This document shows, piece after piece, positions 55,127-63,479 of a stretch of 64,000 nt of DNA. The notes under the pieces were generated by a model. That model saw only the letters and a list, made by a program, of their open reading frames with translations. It was not told where the DNA came from and did not search any database. Position 1 is the first letter of the stretch; every line of letters starts with the position of its first letter. Origin of the DNA: Paracoccaceae bacterium (lineage in GTDB: Bacteria > Pseudomonadota > Alphaproteobacteria > Rhodobacterales > Rhodobacteraceae); contig SDAL01000004.1 of NCBI GenBank assembly GCA_004153385.1, forward strand, positions 226,834-290,833, written 5' to 3'. A program made the position numbers and the translations under genes.

Positions 55127-56068
55127 TCAGTATCTATGGTTGCGGCCGCGAATGTGACGCTGGAAATTCAGCGCTGATTTGTCCGCTTCGCTCGACAGTT
55201 CGCGGGCGATGCGGTCGCTCAGGTCGCTGCCTTCGGTCTCGGCGGTGTGGGCCACATCGCGCACCACGTCTGTGGCGTCTTTCTTGAATTTACGCGCAAG
55301 TGTCTCGGCGCGTTTTTTCTCTTCGGTATAAAGCGCGGAGGCTTCTTTCTTGATCCGGTCGACATGCCCGCCGATCGAGCTGCTGCGCAGACGGTCTTTG
55401 GGCAGCGCCGCCACAATGGCCGCACCGATTGCAACGCCAAGTGCTGCCACAACAACCGGATGGTCTTTTACAAACTGGGTTGTCTCGTCAGCAGCCTTGG
55501 ACGCGTGTGACTGGGCTTTCAGTTTCGCGGCATAGGCACGCTCACGCGCATCCAGCACAAGCTTCTTCGCCTCTTCGGACACGCCATCCAGATCTTTGGA
55601 CAGTTTCGCGCGGATGTCGGATGCATATTGCGCGATCATATCGGCACGCTCTTGTGCAAAATTCCGGCCTGAATCAACGGAATCTTGCGCGTCATCTTCC
55701 AGTGCACGCAGACGCACAGAGGCTTTGGCGCGCAGGCGATCAATCTCTTCGGACCAGTCCTCTTCCACATCCTCGTAACGTTCGGTCAGGGTCGCGGTGG
55801 TCACGTGATCGTCTTCGCCTGATTTCCGGCTGATCAGAAGCCACGCAATACCGGCCCCTGCAAGCGCAAAGGCCAAGGGATTGTCGCGTACGGTTTTTTC
55901 CGCGCGCTTTGCGTAGGGGGCGGCATTTTCACGAACGAAATCGGAAACTTGGTCTGCAACAAGACCTGGTCCCAAACGACCGGTCAGATCGGCAAGCATA
56001 TCGCCCAGATCAGAGCGGTTCGATTTCATGCGACGTTCGTAGTTTTTATAGCCATTGCGTTCGGTCAT
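55127..56068 (-). CDS. DUF3618-type membrane-associated protein
   Basis: Protein of 313 residues. The N-terminal part up to about 85 (RSDLGDMLADLTGRLGPG, then VRDNPLAFALAGAGIAWLLISRK as a helix) is the DUF3618 pattern. A long charged helical section follows, with a second hydrophobic helix near 205-225 (HPVVVAALGVAIGAAIVAALP), as in ElaB/YqjD-like ribosome- or membrane-binding proteins. Function unknown; relatives are stress-induced. GGAGG lies 7 bases before the ATG, and the start overlaps the holin-like gene stop (ATGA). Confidence 0.82.
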   Translation of the reverse strand: MTERNGYKNYERRMKSNRSDLGDMLADLTGRLGPGLVADQVSDFVRENAAPYAKRAEKTVRDNPLAFALAGAGIAWLLISRKSGEDDHVTTATLTERYEDVEEDWSEEIDRLRAKASVRLRALEDDAQDSVDSGRNFAQERADMIAQYASDIRAKLSKDLDGVSEEAKKLVLDARERAYAAKLKAQSHASKAADETTQFVKDHPVVVAALGVAIGAAIVAALPKDRLRSSSIGGHVDRIKKEASALYTEEKKRAETLARKFKKDATDVVRDVAHTAETEGSDLSDRIARELSSEADKSALNFQRHIRGRNHRY

Positions 56069-56487
56069 TTCAGGACCTCCTTTAAACTCTGCAAATCAGC
56101 AGAGATTTTGGTATAAATCTTGCCAGGCACTGCAGCGCCCTTGCCAAGCCGTGCGGCGGCACGCCATCCGACAAGCCCCCCTAGAACCAGCAAGACACCC
56201 GTTGCAGACAGCGCAGCCCAAGCCGGTTCCAGACCGGCTTCGATCAGCGCATAGGTGACAGCGTTGCTAAGAGCGACGAGCGCTGCAATTGCCGCGCCAA
56301 GGCCTATTGCCATGCAAAATGCGGCAACCTTGAAATGACCGCCGGCTTTGCGCATTTCGGCTTTGGCAAAGGCCATTTCATCGCGGCCCAGCTGGCGACC
56401 TTGCTCGAATGCGGCAAGGGATAATTCACTCAGGCCCTTGGGCTGCGTTGTATATGTAGTATCTTCTTTGGGACCGGTATCGGTCAT
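56065..56487 (-). CDS. Phage holin-family (DUF1469) superfamily membrane protein
   Basis: A 140-residue protein with two membrane helices (about 53-77 and 85-108), preceded by the family motif LAAFEQGRQLGRDEMAFAKAEMR. Such proteins, named for holin similarity, are common next to DUF3618 genes and are not evidence of a prophage. A TCGGAGG ribosome-binding site precedes the ATG. An EcfG-type promoter lies 47 bases upstream, suggesting control by the general stress response. Confidence 0.85.
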   Translation of the reverse strand: MTDTGPKEDTTYTTQPKGLSELSLAAFEQGRQLGRDEMAFAKAEMRKAGGHFKVAAFCMAIGLGAAIAALVALSNAVTYALIEAGLEPAWAALSATGVLLVLGGLVGWRAAARLGKGAAVPGKIYTKISADLQSLKEVLK

Positions 56488-56533
56488 TGCGTCCTCCGAA
56501 ATCCCCGGGCGACCTTGCCCGCTTCATCTCTCC

Positions 56534-56559
56534 AACGTTGAATGCTGCAGGCGGGTTCC
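56534..56559 (-). promoter_or_regulatory. EcfG-type stress promoter for the holin-like/DUF3618 operon
   Basis: On the minus strand GGAAC-N17-CGTT, the -35/-10 signature of the alphaproteobacterial general stress sigma factor EcfG. The -10 element is 47 bases before the start codon. Confidence 0.8.
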
Positions 56560-56809
56560 CTGTTAAAATCACAAGCCATGTATTCGGTAAATTACGCGGT
56601 TTGCCAAAACCTGTCGGTTGCAGAAATATCCGTGCCAGTGGCTGTTGAAAACCGGCGCATACGCTACGCTGAAGGCGGTTCTTTATTTACAAAAAATTGC
56701 AGTGACGGTGCCGGATACCGATAGCCCGTTTGCCGACGGTCCTTAAAATTATCGCAATACTGGCGATGGCGCTGCCCGAACCACCCTGCCTCTCTTGTTT
56801 CTAACCGAG

Positions 56810-56835
56810 GGAACCAAATCACTTTACCATACGTT
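56810..56835 (+). promoter_or_regulatory. EcfG-type stress promoter for the UPF0391 gene
   Basis: GGAAC-N17-CGTT on the plus strand, 48 bases before the UPF0391 start. Confidence 0.8.
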
Positions 56836-56883
56836 GCCTGTTCAGAACGCACATTGTGTGCATCGAAACATATGGAGGTTCCC

Positions 56884-57057
56884 ATGCTAGGTTGGGCTCT
56901 TACTTTTCTGATCGTCGCTTTGATTGCCGCCGCACTTGGTTTTGGTGGCATCGCTGGCGCATCCGCCGGTATCGCGCAAATCCTGTTTGTTATCTTCCTG
57001 ATCCTGTTCGTGATCGCTATGGTTGCGCGGGCTGTTCGCGGCAAGCCGCCGGTATAA
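56884..57057 (+). CDS. UPF0391 (DUF1328) small membrane protein
   Basis: A 57-residue protein made of two hydrophobic helices (about 3-22 and 29-48): [20 protein letters not shown] and a [16 protein letters not shown] segment, the DUF1328 pattern. GGAGG lies 6 bases before the ATG. Function unknown; relatives are often in stress regulons, in keeping with the upstream EcfG-type promoter. Confidence 0.9.
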   Translation: MLGWALTFLIVALIAAALGFGGIAGASAGIAQILFVIFLILFVIAMVARAVRGKPPV

Positions 57058-57142
57058 CGCCCGCGGCTTCTTAACGCCTTGAGTTGCCGATGCGCATGTT
57101 TGCACATCACAACGCACCGGATTTAACCACCAACAGCATTTG

Positions 57143-57176
57143 AACCGCGCTCTTCGAAAGAGGGGCGCGGTTTTCT
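57143..57176 (+). terminator. Terminator after the UPF0391 gene
   Basis: AACCGCGC and GCGCGGTT arms, inner TCTT/AAGA pairing and a CGAA loop, followed by TTTTCTTT. Confidence 0.85.
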
Positions 57177-57249
57177 TTATACTTTTACGTGAATACCGCG
57201 TGCGTCACCCTAGGTTGTTTTCCATGTTCTGAATATTTCCGAACCAAAA

Positions 57250-57275
57250 GAACGACAAACGTTCAATGAATTGAA
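57250..57275. promoter_or_regulatory. Two adjacent palindromes upstream of the BCCT transporter
   Basis: GAACG-ACAAA-CGTTC (57250-57264) overlaps TTCAAT-GA-ATTGAA (57262-57275), 41 bases before the transporter start. They look like a repressor operator, but the regulator is not in the window. Confidence 0.45.
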
Positions 57276-57315
57276 ATGCCGATATCGTTTTCGGCCCGAC
57301 ATAGGGGGAGTTGCC

Positions 57316-58932
57316 GTGCACCAACTTGCGCGCAAACTTGGTCTTCGCACAGATCCTGCCATTTTCTTTATATCCGCAGCCTGCACGGTTGCATTTGTTC
57401 TGGTTTTGGTCATCGCACCGGGACCTATCGGGGATGCTTTTGCCGTTGGGCGGGCATGGATCGTTACCAATCTGGGCTGGTTTTTTATCCTTGGGGTCAA
57501 TGTCTGGCTTGGATTTCTCATCTGGGCTGCGATGTCGCGCCACGGGCATATCCGGTTGGGACCGCGGGATTCCCGCCCCGAATATAATAACCTTTCATGG
57601 TTCACGATGCTTTTTGCAGGCGGAATCGGCACAGTTTTGATGTTCTGGGGGGTGGCGGAGCCAATCAGCCATTTCTCTAATCCACCTTTGCCCGGCGTTG
57701 AGCCCTACACCGAGCAGGCCGCCCGTGACGGCATGTCTATCGCGATCTATCACCTTGGCCTGCATACATGGACGATTTTCACGCTGCCCGGCCTGGCATT
57801 TGCGTATTTCATCAACCGCTACAATCTGCCGGTCCGTGTCAGCTCTGTGTTCTATCCGCTTTTGCGTGAGGGGATCCACGGTCCTATCGGCAAAGCGATC
57901 GACATCGCATCGATCTTGGGCACTTTGTTTGGTGTGGCGGTGTCATTGGGCCTCGGCTCCAGCCAGATTGCGGCAGGTCTGTCCGCACTGCTGGGATGGG
58001 AGGCGACCACATTCCTGAATGTTATGATACTTGTTGTGCTGACAGCTGTTGCCGTCGCATCAATCACCGCAGGCCTTGATAAGGGCGTGAAGCTTTTGTC
58101 GAACATCAATATCGGCATGGCCGTTGCATTGATGATTTTTGTGCTGGTGACCGGATCCACGTTGTTCTTGCTGCGCGGGATCGTGGAAACCTTCGGGCTG
58201 TATTTCGAGAACCTGCCGCGTCTGGCATTCTGGAATGACATGCTGGCCAATGAAAACCCCAGCAATGACGGATGGGGATGGCAGGGGTCATGGACCGTTT
58301 TCTATTGGGCCTGGACCGTGACGTGGTCGCCGTTCATCGGGCTGTTTGTGGCGCGCATTTCGCGGGGGCGCACGATCCGGGAGTTTGTGTTCGGTGTGCT
58401 TTTGGCACCATCACTGTTCACTCTGGTCTGGTTTTCGATTTTCGGCTGGCAGGCAATGGAGTTTGACGGCATCGGTCTTGCCGCCCGCGAGGCGATGGGT
58501 GACAGCGCGGGGCAAATCAGTGCCGCTGTCGCAGATAGCGTGCCGCTTGCAATGTTTGCATTTTTCGAGAACCTGCCGCTTACCGGATTGATCCAGGGGA
58601 TTGCGGTGGTCGTCGTGGCGATTTTCTTTGCCACGTCGTCTGACTCTGCGTCGCTGGTGGTTGATATGCTGTGCACCGGCACCGCAGAGCCCGGCCCTGT
58701 GCACCAGCGTGTGTTCTGGGGCGTGGCAGAGGGGCTGGTGGCTGTTATGCTTATCCTGCTGGCAGGCGATCAAGGGCTAACAGCGCTACAACAGGTCATC
58801 ACCGTGGTTGGTTTGCCGATTTTCGTGCTGGTTAGCATGATGATCCCGTCGCTGATCCGTGGGTTTGCCGCCGAGGATATCGATCATGTGACGATCGGCA
58901 AACGGCCCAAGCTTTCGGAGTTTGACCAATAA
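57316..58932 (+). CDS. BCCT-family betaine/choline/carnitine transporter
   Basis: Sodium- or proton-coupled importer of quaternary amines, about 538 residues and twelve helices. The family signature appears in the eighth-helix region VFYWAWTVTWSPFIGLFVARISRGRTIREFV, and helix 5-like GMSIAIYHLGLHTWTIF is conserved. GTG 57316 has GGGGGAG 5 bases upstream, so I prefer it to ATG 57271. The C-terminal tail is short, so the osmosensing extension of BetP-type members is not obvious. Likely substrate: glycine betaine or a related compatible solute, though DMSP uptake is also possible in this group. Confidence 0.9.
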   Translation: MHQLARKLGLRTDPAIFFISAACTVAFVLVLVIAPGPIGDAFAVGRAWIVTNLGWFFILGVNVWLGFLIWAAMSRHGHIRLGPRDSRPEYNNLSWFTMLFAGGIGTVLMFWGVAEPISHFSNPPLPGVEPYTEQAARDGMSIAIYHLGLHTWTIFTLPGLAFAYFINRYNLPVRVSSVFYPLLREGIHGPIGKAIDIASILGTLFGVAVSLGLGSSQIAAGLSALLGWEATTFLNVMILVVLTAVAVASITAGLDKGVKLLSNINIGMAVALMIFVLVTGSTLFLLRGIVETFGLYFENLPRLAFWNDMLANENPSNDGWGWQGSWTVFYWAWTVTWSPFIGLFVARISRGRTIREFVFGVLLAPSLFTLVWFSIFGWQAMEFDGIGLAAREAMGDSAGQISAAVADSVPLAMFAFFENLPLTGLIQGIAVVVVAIFFATSSDSASLVVDMLCTGTAEPGPVHQRVFWGVAEGLVAVMLILLAGDQGLTALQQVITVVGLPIFVLVSMMIPSLIRGFAAEDIDHVTIGKRPKLSEFDQ

Positions 58933-58936
58933 CGAC

Positions 58937-58965
58937 ACTGCCGGGGCCCCACGCGCCCCGGCAGA
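58937..58965 (+). other. GC-rich hairpin after the BCCT gene
   Basis: CTGCCGGGGC and GCCCCGGCAG arms with a short loop and no T run, directly after the stop codon. Confidence 0.4.
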
Positions 58966-58997
58966 TGCGGCCCTTCAATCGGGGGGCTGGCCAAGGC

Positions 58998-59025
58998 AAA
59001 GGGCGGCCATTGCGGGCCGCCCTTT
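58998..59025. terminator. Bidirectional terminator between the BCCT gene and the LOV operon
   Basis: AAAGGGCGGCC and GGCCGCCCTTT arms around a short loop, with TTTT on the plus strand and TTT on the minus strand, located between convergent genes. Confidence 0.85.
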
Positions 59026-59107
59026 TGCGTATAACGTCGAATGTCACTGATACTGTCGGGATGCGCCTGATCATGTCGGCGCGATTGTATTTAATGGCGC
59101 TAGGTTA

Positions 59108-59485
59108 CTACGCGTTGTTTTCCTCGCACGCCAGAATGGCGTTCAGCGCGTCTTCCAACTGATGTCCCCATACCGGTTTTTCGCAGAAAATCGCACCCGG
59201 GAACCGGCCTTGGATTTCCTCCGCACGGCTATGTCCGGATTGAAAAACAAGATGTGTGCCGGCGTCTTGCAGATGTTTTGCCAACGGGAAAACTTCGCCG
59301 TCGCGCAATTGTACATCCAGTATTGCAGCATCCGGGCGGAGGTTTGCGAGCATCGTACGTGCCTCGGACCGGCTGGCACAGGGGCCGATCACCGTATATC
59401 CTAGATCGCCCACCAGCATCTCCAGATCCATCGCAACAATAGGTTCGTCCTCGCAAATAAGGACGGTCTTCTGAGATTTATTCAT
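59108..59485 (-). CDS. Single-domain response regulator
   Basis: Receiver domain only, 125 residues. Acidic pocket EDE (12-14), phosphate acceptor Asp57 (AILDVQL) and the conserved lysine K103 (FCEKPV) are in place. With no output domain it must signal by protein contact, as SdrG-type regulators do in alphaproteobacterial stress cascades. ATG 59485 is used; the start at 59500 is inside the kinase gene. It overlaps the kinase 3' end by 8 bases and so is the last gene of the LOV operon. Confidence 0.9.
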   Translation of the reverse strand: MNKSQKTVLICEDEPIVAMDLEMLVGDLGYTVIGPCASRSEARTMLANLRPDAAILDVQLRDGEVFPLAKHLQDAGTHLVFQSGHSRAEEIQGRFPGAIFCEKPVWGHQLEDALNAILACEENNA

Positions 59486-62400
59486 GTTCAGACAGCCCAT
59501 AACTTATCCTAGTTGTTCTGCTTTGCGGGCTCGTTTCCACCTCGATGTCACCATGCAGTTGCGCTGCGGAGAGCTTCAATAAGGTTGACCCAAAACCATC
59601 GCTTTTTGTCGATTCACGGGGGGGAACGTCCTGCGAGTAAGCTTCGTTCCATGCCAGTTCGAGATTATTGGTAGAACTACGTTGCCATGTGACATTTAGG
59701 ATACCCTTAATATGGCCGAGAACCCCGTATTTTGCTGAATTTGTGGCGAGTTCATGAAACAATAATGACAAAGCGTTGATCTGCTTGTTGGCCACGATCA
59801 CATCCGGCCCCGCGATGTTCAGCTCTGCATGGGCGCGGTAGGGTTCCAGCGCTACCCTGACGACATCGGCCATGTACAGTTTTTTCCCATCCACTTCCGC
59901 TTGGGTCAGAGAGTGGGAGCGGGCAAGGGCCGCGATCCGGCTTTCCAGTTCGTGGGTGAAGGTTTTCACCGAATCTGCGCGCCGGCCCGCGATGCGCGTC
60001 ATGCCCGAGATGATGGAGAACATGTTTTTTACGCGATGGTTCATCTCGCGCAGCATCGCTTCGCGGATTTGCATGGCCTCACGCGCGTCGGTTATATCAA
60101 ACAAAACTCCTACGCGACGGTGGTTGGAGCCGCCGCGCAAGCGTTGGCCCACCAGCTTCAGGGTCGGCGGAGATAATTCGCCGGTGTCCAGACGGAAGCT
60201 GATATCCATATCTCCCTGTTCTCCCGCCAGCCCGCGTAATGCATCGCGCAGGGCGGGGCGGTCATCGCGCATCACCTGACGCAGAATAGTACGGGGGGAG
60301 TTGATATTGGCCCCCGAGGAAAGGCGAAACAGCCTGCGACAGCGCTCGTCCATTTGAAGATCATTGGTGCTGCGGTCATATTCCCACACACCAAGTCCGG
60401 CGACCTCGAGCGCCAGACGCAGACGCTCGCCCTCGCGCGATAGCGCAGCCTCAAGATTGATGGCTTGGGTAATCTCGGTGAACACCAAGGTTGCCCCGTC
60501 TATTGCTCCGTTTCGTATGCGGTAAGGGTTGATCACCAGCGACCATGTGCGGTCGCTGTTGCGATGCGCCACCGTCAGTTGCCGCACTTCCTGACGCTCG
60601 ATCACGTCACGCGTCGTCTCGAAGATTTTTTCGTTATCGCTAAGATAGCTTGTTACATCCGTCAGCGGCCGGCCTGAATCGCCATAGCGGAACGGATACA
60701 GCGTCAGGCTCGACTGGGTGTAGTTGCGGATGTTGAGGTTGGTATCGACGACAATCAGCGGCAACGAGGTCGAGGCAAAGAAGTTCTGCAGATCGGCATT
60801 GGCAACCGACAATTCGTCGATCTTGTTTTTCAGCTCGTCATTGACGGTCGAAAGTTCCTCGTTTGTCGATTGCAGCTCCTCGTTCATCGACATCATCTCT
60901 TCGTTGGAGCTTTTCAGCTCCTCGTTGGCGGTCTCCAGTTCCTCGACGGTGATATGCAGGCGCGCACGGGTGGCGCGGAGTTCTTCCTCGAGGCTTTGCA
61001 CATGGCTGTCTGACGGCTCTACATCATCATAGTCGTGATCATCGAGCGCATCGAACCGGTCACGGTCGCGAAACACCAGCAGGATTGTTGAATCGGGCAG
61101 GGGCTCGGCTACGAGTTCCAGCTTCTGCTGGCCGAATTCGGAATGCGCGACCACGTTCTTGCTGATCGATTTGCGGCCCGTGTCGACCACATGACGGATG
61201 GCGGCAGAGACGGCCTCTTTCAGGCCCGGCCGCACGACGGATTGGGCATGGCGCACATGCTTGTCCATCAGATCGAAATCGATATATTTTCCAAGCCTGC
61301 CGGAGGTTTTCAGGATCTCGCCAGAGGCGGTGACTTGCAATGCGGGGGCGCTGAAGCTTTCCAGAAGGCGTGTCTCGGCCATGTTGGCTGCGTCATGGCG
61401 CGATGTCTGGATAACCTGCGGGTTGGGCAGCGCTGTATGGGCGGGCGTACCTGCCTTTTCCTGCACCTGCAGATGTGTGGGGTATTGCGAACGTGATTTG
61501 TCCCGCGTGAAAATCCGCGCCTCGGGGGTGAGCAGTTTGAACTTTTCATCATATCGCCCCACCGTTTCGGAAGGCCCCAGAAACAATGTGCCGCCCGGAC
61601 GCAGGGCAAAGTGGAATATCGGCATGGCCTGTGCCTGCAAGACATCGCCGAAATAGATCAGCAGATTACGGCACGAGACCAGATCCACGTTCGAAAACGG
61701 CGGATCGCGCACCACAGAGTGTAGCGAAAACCGCACCATTTCGCGCAACGGCGCAGTGATCTGGAACTGCCCCTCGCGCCCTATTGTATAAAGTTCGCGG
61801 AAACGTTCGGGAATATCCACCAAGGCGGCCTGCGGATATATCCCCTGACGGGCGATGCGCAGCATCTGGTCGTCGATATCGGTGGCAAATATCTGCACCT
61901 GTTGCTGGCGACCGGAGCGTTGGACTGCATCATGTAGCAGCATCGCCATGGAATAGGCCTCTTCGCCGCTTGAGCAGCCCGAGATCCAGACCCGGATATC
62001 CTCGCGGCTTTCTTCCTGCACCAAAGGCTCGATCACACGGGTGCGCAAAATCTCGAATTGCTCTGCATCGCGAAAGAACCGTGTGACGTTGATCAACAGC
62101 TCCCGAAACAGGTTCTCGCATTCTTGCGGATCGGACCGCAGGCGGCGCAGGTATTCTGTTGCATCCGATAGGGCCAACACCTGAATACGACGCTCCACGC
62201 GGCGCACGAGGGTCGAGATCTTGTAATGCGCGAAATCATGGCCCGATGTCGTACGCACGACGGTGCAGATTTCGTTGATGTTGGCTTTGATATTATCTGC
62301 CAGATCGGCATTGCCCAACCGGAGCGAGCTGTGGGAATAAAACTGCGAGATCGTGTCGACGATCCGGCTGGGATGACGGATGAAATCCACAAGCCCCGTG

Positions 62401-62909
62401 GCCTGCGCCGATACCGGCATTCCGTCATAGCGCGCCGTTTGCGGATCTTGGGCAATACACAGCCCGCCGTATTCCTTGATCGCACGCAAGCCCGCGCTGC
62501 CATCCGAGCCTGTGCCTGACAAAATAACACAAACCGAAAAACGCCCCTGATCGCGCGCGAGGCTTTCGAAGAAATCATCAATGGGCCGGCGCAGCCCGCG
62601 TGGCTGTTCGAAGTCGGTCAGATGCAGGACGCGGTCCTTGATCTGCAGGCCATGTCCGGGGGGGATGATATAGACGCGGCCACGGCGCACCTCTACCCCG
62701 TCGGTGGCCTGCGTCACGGTCAGGCTGGTCTGTCGCCCCAGAAGCTCTGCCAGAAGGCTGTCGTGATTGGGATCAAGATGCTGGACCACCACAAAGGCCA
62801 GATTACTGTCGGCGCGCGCGCCAGACAGCATTTCGCGGATGGCTTCAAGCCCGCCCGCAGAGGCGCCGATCCCGACAATACAGATTTTGTCCTCAGGCAG
62901 ATTTTGCAT
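59478..62909 (-). CDS. CheB-CheR-PAS-HWE hybrid histidine kinase
   Basis: A 1143-residue soluble multidomain sensor kinase. An intact CheB methylesterase domain (about 1-190) carries the triad Ser17, His44 and Asp136. A CheR methyltransferase domain (about 210-480) has the SAM loop WISGCSSGEEAYSMAM and NLLIYF. A coiled coil with EE-rich heptads (about 640-720) leads to PAS domains (about 720-840 and 850-930). The kinase part is HWE/HisKA_2: H-box MNHRVKNMFS with His958 and an N-box around LFHELATNSAKYG. No membrane helix. It starts 3 bases after the LOV gene. Such CheB/CheR-HWE kinases often feed general stress regulators. Confidence 0.93.
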   Translation of the reverse strand: MQNLPEDKICIVGIGASAGGLEAIREMLSGARADSNLAFVVVQHLDPNHDSLLAELLGRQTSLTVTQATDGVEVRRGRVYIIPPGHGLQIKDRVLHLTDFEQPRGLRRPIDDFFESLARDQGRFSVCVILSGTGSDGSAGLRAIKEYGGLCIAQDPQTARYDGMPVSAQATGLVDFIRHPSRIVDTISQFYSHSSLRLGNADLADNIKANINEICTVVRTTSGHDFAHYKISTLVRRVERRIQVLALSDATEYLRRLRSDPQECENLFRELLINVTRFFRDAEQFEILRTRVIEPLVQEESREDIRVWISGCSSGEEAYSMAMLLHDAVQRSGRQQQVQIFATDIDDQMLRIARQGIYPQAALVDIPERFRELYTIGREGQFQITAPLREMVRFSLHSVVRDPPFSNVDLVSCRNLLIYFGDVLQAQAMPIFHFALRPGGTLFLGPSETVGRYDEKFKLLTPEARIFTRDKSRSQYPTHLQVQEKAGTPAHTALPNPQVIQTSRHDAANMAETRLLESFSAPALQVTASGEILKTSGRLGKYIDFDLMDKHVRHAQSVVRPGLKEAVSAAIRHVVDTGRKSISKNVVAHSEFGQQKLELVAEPLPDSTILLVFRDRDRFDALDDHDYDDVEPSDSHVQSLEEELRATRARLHITVEELETANEELKSSNEEMMSMNEELQSTNEELSTVNDELKNKIDELSVANADLQNFFASTSLPLIVVDTNLNIRNYTQSSLTLYPFRYGDSGRPLTDVTSYLSDNEKIFETTRDVIERQEVRQLTVAHRNSDRTWSLVINPYRIRNGAIDGATLVFTEITQAINLEAALSREGERLRLALEVAGLGVWEYDRSTNDLQMDERCRRLFRLSSGANINSPRTILRQVMRDDRPALRDALRGLAGEQGDMDISFRLDTGELSPPTLKLVGQRLRGGSNHRRVGVLFDITDAREAMQIREAMLREMNHRVKNMFSIISGMTRIAGRRADSVKTFTHELESRIAALARSHSLTQAEVDGKKLYMADVVRVALEPYRAHAELNIAGPDVIVANKQINALSLLFHELATNSAKYGVLGHIKGILNVTWQRSSTNNLELAWNEAYSQDVPPRESTKSDGFGSTLLKLSAAQLHGDIEVETSPQSRTTRISYGLSEHE

Positions 62910-62912
62910 GGG

Positions 62913-63479
62913 TTACTTCTTCTCCATCACGGACATCCGGGCCATCATGGTAATCGAATCCGCAATCAGCTGCGCAGAGCCGATCATGGCCAACCCGTAT
63001 TCCTTCGCAATTTTATCGATGTCGGACAAGTTGCGTGCGAGTGTCGTGTCATTCTGCTCCATGCGGGCGCGATCAAAGATCGGCGACATGTCGAACTGTG
63101 ATGCCAGAATATAATGGGTCCGGCCCGCCCCGTCGCGCAGCCGCGACATAAAGACAAGGTTCCAAAAGCTCGTACCATCCTTGCGATAGTTGAGAACCTG
63201 AAACCTGTCGTTGTCTATTGTATCGTCATGCACGAAATCATGCAGAGACTGTTTGTTTTGTGTGCTGGTATCGGGGCCCTGCAAAAAACGGCAATTCTGC
63301 CCGAGGACATCATCTGCCTCGTATCCAGTAAGCTTTAGAAACGCACGGTTGACCAGACGAAGCGGCACATCCTCGTCAACCTCGGACAGGGCGAGGGCGA
63401 TTGTACTACGGTCGAAGTAATCAGCCAGTGCAGGCGGGAAGTCCGCAAGGGGGCGGGAAGGGGCGTGGAGTTTTGTCAT
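62913..63479 (-). CDS. LOV-domain blue-light photoreceptor
   Basis: A 188-residue protein with a single LOV (PAS-type) domain at about 20-130. The flavin signature GQNCRFLQ lies at 60-67, so the cysteine forming the photo-adduct is Cys63; flanking motifs are RAFLKLTGY and the final strand YILASQFDM. The remaining ~55 residues form a long helix (about 135-188) that could join dimers or dock on the kinase. ATG 63479 has GGAAAG upstream; the in-frame TTG at 63488 is less likely. It is the first gene of the operon and lacks any output domain. Confidence 0.92.
   Translation of the reverse strand: MTKLHAPSRPLADFPPALADYFDRSTIALALSEVDEDVPLRLVNRAFLKLTGYEADDVLGQNCRFLQGPDTSTQNKQSLHDFVHDDTIDNDRFQVLNYRKDGTSFWNLVFMSRLRDGAGRTHYILASQFDMSPIFDRARMEQNDTTLARNLSDIDKIAKEYGLAMIGSAQLIADSITMMARMSVMEKK

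Larger units (their letters stand above)
56488..56883. other. Divergent promoter region between the stress operons
   Basis: 396 gene-free bases with two EcfG-type promoters pointing outward. Between them (56560-56809) I see no gene; the 60-codon frame starting at 56542 has no ribosome-binding site or similarity. Confidence 0.6.

Noticed and set aside
56065..56487. Holin-like gene as evidence of a prophage
   Set aside because: The name is historical; no other phage genes are nearby and the gene has a stress promoter.
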